From: Phoronis australis
Taxonomy: Eukaryota > Phoronida > Phoronidae
Reading direction: 5' to 3'
DNA length: 64,000 bases
Assembly (NCBI GenBank): GCA_002633005.1
Contig: NMRA01000407.1
Location: 165,143 to 229,142, forward strand
Positions 26,501-38,500 of the stretch are shown one piece after another. Each line of letters starts with the position of its first letter. Positions within the stretch are counted from its first letter, which is position 1. Below the pieces are notes generated by a model. The model saw nothing but the letters and a program-made list of their open reading frames with translations. It searched no databases and was not told where the DNA came from. Position numbers and translations under genes: made by a program.

Positions 26501-29500
26501 GTGGACAACAGAAAACAACAGAAAACGGGTGACGATTCCCATGCATGTAGAAAAAGCGCGGTAGGGGGATACACATAGCTACTTGTACTAACAAAGGAGT
26601 AGGAGGTGGACTTGGAGATATACCTTATTCTGACTGTACAGTACAGGTATCTTCGATCCACGTCTAACCTGCTCTTTCGAACTTGGGTTATCCTGAAAAC
26701 GGCGAAAGCCGAGGCCTACATATTTTGTTGCGAAACTTGTGCCGCGTTCAAAAATCACTGAACAGTTGTCGTTCCTGCTTTAAAAGATTTTCAAAGTGAC
26801 ATTAAATTCGTACATGTGTTTTACTTTAAGCCACTACCTTTGTAAAACTCGACTTGTTCGTTAACGCGACTAAAATGGGAAGGAATGAGAGTTCGTTATT
26901 TTTTTCAGAGCAAACTCGTACATGTTCAGGTTACAACGCAACCTTAAATTTCATGAGTTTGGTCTGAAAAAATAACGAACTGCTAGTTCTTCCCGAATTC
27001 AGAGACCACTTGTAAACTGAATAAGGAACAAGACAAGACCAATTTTAAAACGATAAGTGACGTAAACAAAAAGTTGTTCGTTAGCAGAAAGCATGGGTTT
27101 AATTTTGTTTTCTTGTGAAAAGAAACGGCTCACAAGACGCACTCAACACGTGAATGCAAATGGAAGACCAGGTGTTTCTGGCATGGGAAACTTCGCATGC
27201 GCGCACCAGTCGAGAGGGATAGAACGAGCCCCCNCCCCCCCCATATTAAAGGCTGGGTGCGCGCGTGCTTCGTTGTAATTAATAAAATACGATGCAGGTA
27301 AGAGACCTCATTTAACAGATAATACATTGTCTTGTAAACTTCATTGTAACGGATGATATGTAATAATCCAAAGTTACACCATTTAATGTTAGGGATAATA
27401 TACTGACCGAAGATGGAGAAAGCATTTGGGTGGTCTTCAGAAGGTAAACAAGGCAATACTCCACGGCCAGCAGGCCCGAGTCTTGGGCCGCCGACACTAT
27501 GCGGTCCACCAGCTTGTCCACGCTTGTTTGCTCAGTGAAGATCTCTTTGGCTAACACCAATAAAAGCTGTAATGAGTAACGATGGAAGTCTTGCAATAAA
27601 TAAACGGGCCATTATGAAGGAGGTGTGGAGCTTTGATGAAAGTGACGATAATAGACGAGTTGCTGTTTTTTGTCGTTGCCTTTATTTTCTTGTCAGCGGT
27701 AGTTGTGGTGGTGTCGGTGTTAGTTCAGGTGATGTTAGAGATGGCGATGGCGAAGAAGTGGCAGTGCTGGTGTTGATGATGACGACGATGATGATGATGG
27801 TGATGATGACGATGATGATGATGACGACGACGATGATGGTGACGGCAAGCAAATACCACAATGCTTGAAGCATAGACCGCTGCAGATGTCAAAAAGGGGA
27901 GAAACAAATATCCAAGAATGCAATATTCAATGCAACTAGCTACACAGTGCAGAAGCACTCCTGTTACACCCAATGCTGCCCTAGAGTTTTCTCTCTAAGC
28001 CGAAGAGCAGCTGAGCAAGCTTTTATTTGCCCTTGACCTGATTGAATATCAACCCAAATACATAAAATACATGCATTACCTGAGTACCAATCACCCTGAT
28101 ACCTGGGAAAAGATGCTAGCAGGCAACATTTCAGTCAGGAAGAATGATGTTCTCCGGGCTCGCCGGCATTTTGAGCAAAGTCAATTCAAGAATGGAAGAG
28201 TATTATAGGCAACATGTTCTCTACAATTCTGATTCAAATAGACGGACTACAAGACATCCACACTACACACAATGAATAGAGTTATTAGTATACGTTACAA
28301 AAGAGATTATCAGTCAGTTTGTCTTGTAGACAAAATCAGATGGTACTTGGGCCAAGTGAATTGTCAAGAATCGTGACGTTATTGGTTCCGTCAAGGTAGC
28401 CATACCGACACATAGAAATCTATTTGCTGCTAAAGATAACAAGATACACGTACACTGCAATTACTCATGCCTACATCACTAAAAGGGGGAAACCTACAAG
28501 CTCGTAATATCGCTTGCTTTTTGGCGAGGTCCTAGCGTAACCGGGTAGAGTTCAGTAACGCTAGGACCTCGCTAAAAAGCAAGACTTCGCGAGATTACGT
28601 GAGACTTTGCCGTGCATTTTAAATGAGAGCACGTGATTTTGGCTGGATTTTAGTGAGGTCCTAGCGTTACTGAACTCTACCCTGAACTGTATCCTGACGT
28701 GATGCTAGATCACGTGACGGTTAGTCTGGTCAAATAGGAAGTCTAACCACGTTGGCCGCCGCCATTGTTGTTTCGTCATAGGCGGACTTAGGGGGGCAGG
28801 GGGCCCGCTCCTCCCCCCTTGGCTGCCGGAAGCAAAACGAAATAACAGCAGCGCGAAGCGTGAGGAAATATTGACTCCAGTAGGCAAGTAAGCAGGACCG
28901 GTAGCCGACGAGGGGGGAGGCTTGGACGGAATCGTGATCCCGTTTTTTTTAGCCGGTCTACCGATAAATTTCCTGAACAAAGGGTCCACATCCCCGGCCC
29001 CCGACACCCACAACTTTCGGACCGCCTGCGCGCATACAACCATGCTTTGCCCAATGCCCCCGAGGCAACATGTTGGGCCCCCGTTATGGTATGCTAGGTC
29101 CGCCACTGTTCATGGACCGTGAGCGATATCCTGGCGGGCGATTGCGATGAGGAAGTACGGAAGCACTCGAGACGTTGACGATCATATCCGATTTTGTTTT
29201 GTGAAATGCAAAATTCAAAATTGAGACTATAAAATATGAACGGTGTACTGGAAAAATACACACAGAGGAGAAAACTTGAGTAGATCAAGAATAAATATGA
29301 TAGCGAATCCAATGAAAATTACGGGAAATACATAGCAGTGAGTTACTAAACGATGGTGAGACGGTGGAAGCTGGCAATTGAATGGTGACCAGGTACAGAT
29401 CCTGCAAGATTTTGCGCAGGGACAGAAGTCTAGGAAATAATAAATATACATGTAGGATAGGCCCGCTGAAGGCACGCGCAATAAACGCTACATACTTTCT

Positions 29501-32500
29501 AAAAACTGCCCTCTTACAAATCCAAAGAGGGGTCCAGGGGTTCTTGTGTTTTAAAAGTTTACTCCTTACGACATCCTATAATCGAGATCTGGACCTCTGG
29601 ATTCGTGCCTGTTGGGATCTTAAACGTGCAGCTAATGGGGTCAGTGAAATTGGGGGAATCGAAAAAGGCGGTTGAAAATCGGTGGGGTGGAATTCTTGCC
29701 AGCAGTCCTGTCAATCCGTATCGTATGCCATCACCCCACCCCCAAAAACAGCCGAATCCAGTTGCCTGTTAAACACATAGTCCATTTGGGGGCAACTTTT
29801 TCTGATGCCCCCATTTCAGTCTCATATATCAGGTATAAGCTATTTTTATCAATTCAGGCTACTTAATTGACTATCAGTCGTTATTTAAAGACATATTCAA
29901 GTCTACATTGGTGGATAAAATTACCTTCTTCAAAGTAAATGGCAAGCCATTTATTAAACGAAAAATAAAACCCATGAGTTTCGTTACGACCACAGAAAAT
30001 AGACGTGTTAATTTACATTATTTCCGACTTGGCAAAAATCAAAACAACAAGACTGAGGATATTGAGGGTACCGAGGCAACATACATATTACGACTCAATG
30101 TTTTGAGGCTAAATTGAAACAATCGACGTCGTCACTGGGTGTTATGGATTTTCAACGTAGTACACATACTACCAATGTACCCGCCGATGCAGGGATCAAT
30201 ATACCTTTAAAGGAACATTTTCGTCAAATTGAACGAAAATTCACTAATGCCTTTCCGAGGGATTGTGGGTAACACAACAGTTGGTNGTGTCGCGCGCTAG
30301 CGTCACGCGCTTCGCTCAGTCTCGCGCTAACCTTGCGCCTACTCCTCACGGGATTCAGTTGACATGTTTTGTGGTTATCGCGCACGCGGTGATAAAATTA
30401 ACGGCAACCAAAATAATGGAGTTGTAATTCTTCGCCAAAGTCAACTTAATTCTCACAACTAAGCTTCATTAAAGATATGTATAGAAGTAGAAAGGACCAA
30501 TGATGAAAGTAAGCGTTTTTTAAATGATAGTTTTAAGTGTAGATTGTATTTTTGACGAGGTGAAAACTCGAAATCGGTAACCCAAATCCGGTCACGGCCC
30601 GTTTAAAATACACTGGAGTAACGAAATGAGTACAGAAAGCGAATGGAAGTATTGTAGCCCCTACATGGCCAACCGAGGGGCTACGTGTTGCCTACTATAG
30701 ATGGCCCTGCGTTCGTTTGAATGCGCTAAATTTCCGCTTACTCCCAGGTCTCCTAATGTTGTTTATTCATTTTTCACGAAGTTCTTGGTTTGCAGGGAAC
30801 ACATACAAACTCAGATTGTTATCTCTCTTGTTGTTTTTGAAGCAGCCAGGAACACAACAAGTGTATCCGCTGTAAGTTTTCTTCGCGCTCATACCGCGTA
30901 TTATGCTTGTTACTATGGCCGCTTTCGGAATCCTGACCACAGCACCCACAATGCACCGTTTTAACCTAATTTCAATATGGCGTCGCTGCAAATCCGCTAT
31001 TGAATGGTGACCAGGTACAGATCCTGCAAGATTTTGCGCAGGGACAGAAGTCTAGGAAATAATAAATATACATGTAGGATAGACCCGCTGAAGGCACGCG
31101 CAATAAACGCTACATACTTTCTAAAAACTGCCCTCTTACAAATCCAAAGAGGGGTCCAGTGGTTCTTGTGTTTTAAAAGTTTACTCCTTACGACATCCTA
31201 CAATCGAGATCTGGACCTCTGGATTCGTGCCTACTGGGATCTTAAACGTGCAGCTAATGGGGTCAGTGAAATTGGGGGAATCGAAAAAGGCGGTTGAAAA
31301 TCGGTGGGGTGGAATTCTTGCCAGCAGTCCTGTCAATCCGTATCGTATGCCATCACCCCACCCCCAAAAACAGCCGAATCCAGTTGCCTGTTAAACACAT
31401 AGTCCATTTGGGGGCAACTTTTTCTGATGCCCCCATTTCAGTCTCATATATCAGGTATAAGCTATTTTTATCAATTCATATTCTACTTAATTGACTATCA
31501 GTCGTTATTTAAAGACATATTCAAGTCTACATTGGTTGATAAAATTACCTTCTTCAAAGTAAATGGCAAGCCATTTATTAAACGAAAAATAAAACCTATG
31601 AGTTTCGTTACGACCACAGAAAATAGACGTGTTAATTTACGTTATTTCCGACTTGGAAAAATCAAAACAACAAGACTGAGGGTATTGAGGGTACCGAGGC
31701 AACATACATATTACGACTCAATGTTTTGAGGCTAAATTGAATCAATCGACGTCGTCACTGGGTGTTATGGATTTTCAACGTAGTACACATACTACCAATG
31801 TACCCGCCGATGCAGGGATCAATATACCTTTAAAGGAACATTTCCGTCAAATTGAACGAAAATTCACTAATGCCTTTCCGAGGGATTGTGGGTAACACAA
31901 CAGTTGGTTACTCGTTGCATGTATTTTCGAGTTCGTGTTTTCATAAACACAGCACCAAAACTCTAATTATTTGTTTCAAAAGTTCACTAATTGGTCAAAT
32001 TTTTAGTGTTTTGATTTCTGAATGTCTATTTTCCGTGACCAGTAATACGAAGTAAGTTTCGTACAATATACACAAAGTACGTAGACTGAGGTTACAGATA
32101 ATCTTTGAAGTAGCTGAAAGTTATGTCGTGGTCTTAAAAACACCAACTTCTTCATAGGTGCATTTGCTCTTCCAAAGCAACGTTATAACATTTTTATTCC
32201 GCTTAAAATTGAAATTGCATTTTGGTTATAATTCATAGTCTAAAATTCCCTCCAGCCATATATTGTCTAACCCGCCGTGACAAGCGACTTAAACGGCTTG
32301 GGCTGAATCAACAACGACCACCCATTTCTTCACGAGCCCAGAAAGCTATACAAATTAGTATATCAAATTTGCCAGACAAAGGCACAGATCAACAATAGGC
32401 CTACAATGAACTGCATCCGGTGAACAGTGCAATCAATAGGGAAGCTGAATGGGCTGAGTAAGCTTTCAAGTGTAGGCCTACCCTAGAAAAAAATCTAGAG

Positions 32501-35500
32501 GTTTTAAGAATGTGTGCGATATATGACATAAATTTCCTACCTGATTTGTCTTATGGTTCATTTCAGACATCTCGAATAACTGAGCGTTGTGTAGACCGAT
32601 GCCGCAAAACGCCGCGTAGGATTGAAAAACCTGGTACAAAACACAGACAAGGGTAGAGCATTTCAGCAACAGATTTATCAACTGTGCAATGTGCTTAGTT
32701 TGATGAATGTTTTCTGGCTCTAACGTTTGTCAGGTACATAACAAACATATGAGGTGTGCGATAGCTTTGTCGTAAAAATAACTGAACAGCATTTGCCATC
32801 GCGTTTAAATTACCATAGGAAGTAAACAGACAAGAGTAATTCTAGTCTGACTTTCGACCATGACGTCACCACTAGAATCTTCAGTTATCAATTTATTCAA
32901 ACACCTTCGAGCAACATGCCTCCACAAACACACATTGGTGTTCTATGCAATATACTATGGCAACCGCCACAAATACATATTTCTAGCACTGCTGCCGGCC
33001 GATGTTCTAGTAAAGTACTGCTATCGGCCGTTGTTTGTTTGTTTGTTGTTTCCTCGCAGTGACCCAGTGTGACGTGGAAGACTACTTCATCTATCATTTG
33101 ATGTGCCTGTGTTTTACTTTTGTATTGCGAAAGCATTGCTTAGGACTATCCGGGTAGACTAATGAATTCAGAATAACAAAAATACATTGAAGGAAGACTT
33201 TAAATAGAAAGAGAATCACAAAGCATCAAAGTTTGGAGGTAAATTAAATGTTTCAACACTAATATTGCTCAAGAACGTATGCAATTAATTGACATCTGTT
33301 TGTAGCACCTATAGGCCTAGTACTTTGTTCTCAAGTATTCACTCTGGTTATTTCACTGCCGTGTATGCACGTATTCGTAACCACTGAGACCCATGCGGCT
33401 ATATGTGTATCCAAAATAATGCATTTAGCAAATAGAATTGTTGACTCAAGCGTTTTGCATATAAGCGTTTGCTCTTAAGTGTCACTTATCAGCGCAGGTG
33501 GGTTTTCTTTGTACAGACGCACACAAGTACTTTCCTAGGAATGCAAGTCACGTACGTCCTCTACAAAACCACAGAAGCATGCTGTTGCGAAACACTTTAT
33601 GAGCCTTTTGACAGCAAATGTCATTCAGATAAGATCCGTTCTGTTTTATACAAGTGGCCCAGTTCAACGTCTAGATTTCCAAAATTAATTGTTAATTGAA
33701 AAAACACTTGATTTTGCATTATGTTGGGAAAAATATGTATGATTTGCATAAACCAGTAAAATCGGTGAAAATGCCATTACTTTTCAACTAAGAGTTGTAA
33801 ATGAAATGCGTGTACATGAAGTACTTCTAGCAGTCGATTATACAAACATACAGTGTATGTTATTCGCAGGATTATTCGCAACATTCCATGATGTCATTGA
33901 CTGACGATACATCAGAAATAAGAAATGAGGTGTATGGTTTTCTCAAATGGTTAGTGTGCAGGCGCATGCGTCTTATTCCGGACGTAGCCTCATTTTCAAT
34001 TATAGGCGCATGGGCCAAAATACGTGCGTTTACAGTACATGTGTTCTGTTTGCATGATTTTAGAGCAATCGGGCTTTAATCGATGCCACATTGCATTGGA
34101 ATACGTTTCGAAATGTCACTTAGTTTTAAAAGGACTCTAAATACGATGACGAAACCTGTACATCCTGCTGCGTGAACACGTGGTCGGAAAAGTCCTCGCT
34201 TTCATTGTTTTTATTCATCACCATTGCCACGCCCAGAACCTCGTTGTCGCGGTTGAGGATGGGCATCGCCAAAATGCTGTGCGTGTGATAGCCGGTGGTA
34301 ACGTCGACCTCCTTGTTGAATCTGGAGTCCTGACAACAGAGTTAACACGTTCTATTGTACTAGAAATTCGCCGTCTATCAAATATCGCTATTATAAATCT
34401 TGTTTCAGCTTGATTCTTCTCGCATTAGAAGTGGATCTGAACTGACAGTTCGCTGTATGCTTTTTGAAGTCAAGGTTCAACAAGTTGCCTTGAACCGGCT
34501 GGTCATTATAGTCCACTGAGCCGAACATACATGTGGGTATAATAACAAACAGTCAAGAAAACTGCTCATCCCGAACCCTATCCAAAAGCACTTCTAATAT
34601 GAGTTAGCAAAAAGCTGAAGCCTGCTTCATAACGGCAAGTTGCCTAAACCAGGGTTGCTGTTTCTCGTAGAGGGCGGGTTTGTAGCACCATTAAAATTGT
34701 CAGTTTTGGTCAGAGTATACATGCGCATGAAAACGTTATATCACCGTAGGCCTTTTGATTAGCTCTGTAATTCTCATGCATTCAGAGCACTGGTGTAGCC
34801 AAAAGGTGAGATCAAACGCGAAATTGCTGATGACCGAAGGGTGCTGAAAGAAGAGACAATCTGATGGCATTTCGCAACGATCAGGTTTTGGCGAATGCAA
34901 AATTGAAATGAGTTTCGACAAAGGAGGGCATTTTTGTAATAAATATGGAGAGCCATAGCCCAATTTCATACCTTCCACCGTGGTTACTAGTGCATTCAGG
35001 TAACGTCGCTTAATTTAGGAATACTGAATTAATTACTGTGGTAGGTTAAATTACTTTCAAAAAAAGGAAAACATGCTTTTCAAGCGCACACATAAATTGC
35101 CCAAACTACTCCACCAAGACCCAAAGTTTGGCCCTCGTAGAAGGGCGCGGAGAACTAATAAAGAGCTTCTCCGGGCTACACACTAAATGTGAACGTAAGT
35201 GTGCGAGGTCACCATTTTACGTCACATAACAGTGTTGACCTACATTCTCAAATTTAATCTTGTCACACAGCCTCGTCCGCAAGTCTCAAGATGACACTGA
35301 TCGGTTTAGCTATTTGAGGCTTGGTTATGGGAAATTATATGTCAGAATTCTGAATTTCCCGCAAATCGCAGGAATATCACGATTAATATGTTTTTGAAAT
35401 TTTCTGCAGTATTACATAGAAATGAAAACTGACGGTATATTGCAGCAATTTAGGTATAAATTATTGCAAAAATGATGTATTTTGAATTGAAAACAGATTA

Positions 35501-38500
35501 GTTTCTGTGATACTATTTATAAAAAACAGGTGAAAATAAGTACTCGAACAACCTTTATTTCAAACAATAACCAAAACAATGCCTTCTGTTTCCGGCGTAT
35601 GAAGCTCCTACATGAGTTCCTATAAGAGTTTCGCTGTCTCTACTGGCGCCAGCTAGAGACGATGGTCACTGCCTAGTAACAACTTGAAGACAACCGATCT
35701 CGCGTCGGTTCACAACGTGGGTTTTAATTGCCGAGTTATCGTGAAAAAAATCGTTTGTACAAGTTCTTCCAGTCTCTGAAAGTTCGGTCTTCCAGGAGAC
35801 GGTGTAGTTGAGTGCATTTGTCTTACTCGGTTAAATGTTTGAATTGTGACCATTGTTCTGAGGCCCTAGTCGCGTTGCTGGTTTTTCTCAGGAAAACTAC
35901 AGTAACTGTAATCGAACGGTAATTTGTGACTCATGTCCTACAACATCCCATGCTTCAATTAGAAATATCGAAAGCAAACAGGAATAACTGAGAATTAAGC
36001 ACAAAACCTTTTTCCGCAGTTTTGCTTAAAGTCACTTTTGGGGTCAGAAAAACTGACAATTATGAAAATTTTTATACCTGGGATATTGATAGTTTTTACC
36101 GGGGCAGAATATAATGCTGTCACCTGAGTCGTTCATAGCTTTGACCCCTTCCCACCTGTTTCCGCACCCGCGCCCTCTTCTGGCGCTATGACCTCTGGTG
36201 ACTCACGCGTTTGCGTCCGCGTTGAAGGTGTAGTGGAGGCTCTTTAATGGAGCACAACGCATACGCAAAAGTGACTCTGTGACCTTTGGCTACTCTCTCA
36301 TTCGCGTTTGACTTGTAGCCGAAACTCTCTGCTATCGTTCAGGGTAAACTGGGATTGACAAGACTACTGTATGCATATATCCCGTAGCGCGCTGTTGCAG
36401 CTGCTGTTGCCACCAGCTGCCCGTTTCTGCTGCTGCTGCTACTGCTGCGACATTAGTGAACATAAAACAACGTAATATAAATTGCGTTAGTTTGGTTTGT
36501 ATACGTACGACTTTTTGAATAAAGGGGTCGTCACGAGCGTCCTAAATGACAAATTGCACTATTCTTTCAAAGTGGGTCAAGAAAAATCATTGCATTTCGG
36601 TAAAACGTAATGACACTGAAATAACATTGACTTTTAATGACACGTGACGTGGGAGCGTAAGATCACTTTCCTGTCTTAAGTCACTTTTCATGAAGCAGGC
36701 CTCGACACAAGGTCTCTTCTTTTTACTTGAAATCGAACTTGAAAATGTTTTTGGCATTTCATTCTACTTGAACACGATCTCAAAATTATTTTCTGTAATT
36801 CTATGATTGAGTATACTGTGGCTTAGACGGATGATCGTGTAATCCTATTTTGCACTTGATGACCCCAGAAGTAAAGCTATAGATAAGTTCTAATCTGAAC
36901 TCGAAATATCGAACTTTACCTGAGTTTGTATCAAGAATCTTGGGGCCATCAAGTGCGAAGTGGACACTCATTCGATACAACATTCGTGATTTCCGTACAA
37001 CGTTATAATGTGTACAAAAGTAGAGCGTGTGAAAGGTTTTTGGCGTTAAATGGGATCTTCCTCTTATTTGACGGAGTTTTGAAGAACTCGGTCTGTTTTG
37101 AAATAGCCTAAAACCATACAGGCGTACGCACTGAAGATCAGTTTTTTCCTCCACAGTGACCATTCACCACTAACTTCAGTGCACTTCGTATTCAAACGAT
37201 TAATCGTCGAATTTGAAATTATTTGGACATATTAACCTCCTTGCCACTTCTTTAAAACTTGGAGAAAACTCGTCTCCAATCAACACACTTTTTAACCAAT
37301 CGTATCAATCTTGCTTTGAAAGCCAGAGCAATTGAACATGTTCACTGAACTAAAACTCAGAGTGAAGTTTCGCCTCGGCTCGTCGCCAAAACGAAATGCT
37401 GTATGTTATTGTCAAAGGCATTAGTTGTGTATTGCGAGATTTGTCGTAGTGGCCTTGAGAACTAATTCTTAATCCGAAGTGTGTAAACTCGGCGATTTTA
37501 GACGCATTTTGAATACATTGAACAGGAGATGCGATGGGGACGATTGCCAAGACATCAGTACCTATCCACATAGCCCCGGAGTTTGACGGGAAAGCCTAAA
37601 TATTTCAATTTATTCAAAAATAAAAAATCCGCCAAATACGTTGCAAAAATTATGAATACTGTGAGTATTAATGTACATGATAACGTCACACGGAAATAGA
37701 CGAACTTCATATCGAATGAGCATGCTCATCTACGTCAAAGTAGAACGGAAAATTTCTAAAAAACAATTTCGATTAAGATTTCAAATAGACCCTGAGCCCT
37801 GATTGCATAAAACTTCAGAGCTTTTCATCTGGATTAGTTTGTTGCATGACGTGAAAAACATGTCCAAAAGTAGCACTGTAATGCGTGTGATGATGCGACG
37901 TCACTGTTGTTTATCAGCGTGTAGCTTTTATGTAACCGGAAGCTGAAGAGCGTTCCGTAGATCAGGAAGTCTTGCTTTTTAGCGAGGTCCTAGCGCTAAT
38001 GAACGGGAGGCTGGTTTCTGCGAGAAAAGCAAGATCTTGCAAGACCAAGCAAAATCATGTGAGTGAAAAGCTGGTGTGAGAGTTTTCTAATCCTATCGTA
38101 AAAAATGGCAGTCGCTGTCGTGGTTCAAATATTGAATTGAATCCACTCTTTCCGTTACAAAACTGAAGAATTTTCGCCACATGTGCAGGTTATCTTGGTA
38201 CCTGGGCATTAGTTTCAAACTTAGGACTGCAATGTCACATAATTCATTAACAACATCTCACAAAGCGCACGTACCTCGTAAGCATTCTTAATGTTGATAT
38301 ATTCTTTAGTCTGAGCAGCGTGCCCCACTATCCCCTTGCCAAATGGAATACTGATTTTGTTATTCTGTGGAACGATGGAGGACTCTAGCGAAGAACCCTC
38401 ACGTACGTCGAAAATGTGCGACTCCAGTGTCTTCTTCCCGCCTTTGTCGCACGCCAAAAACAAGCTTCCCCTATCGCTGTTTGTCAATAAATTGACATTG

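Noticed and set aside
28705-29106. 133-codon minus-strand frame
   Set aside because: Lies entirely in the GGCGGATC-ended repeat and its G/C runs; no recognisable domain.
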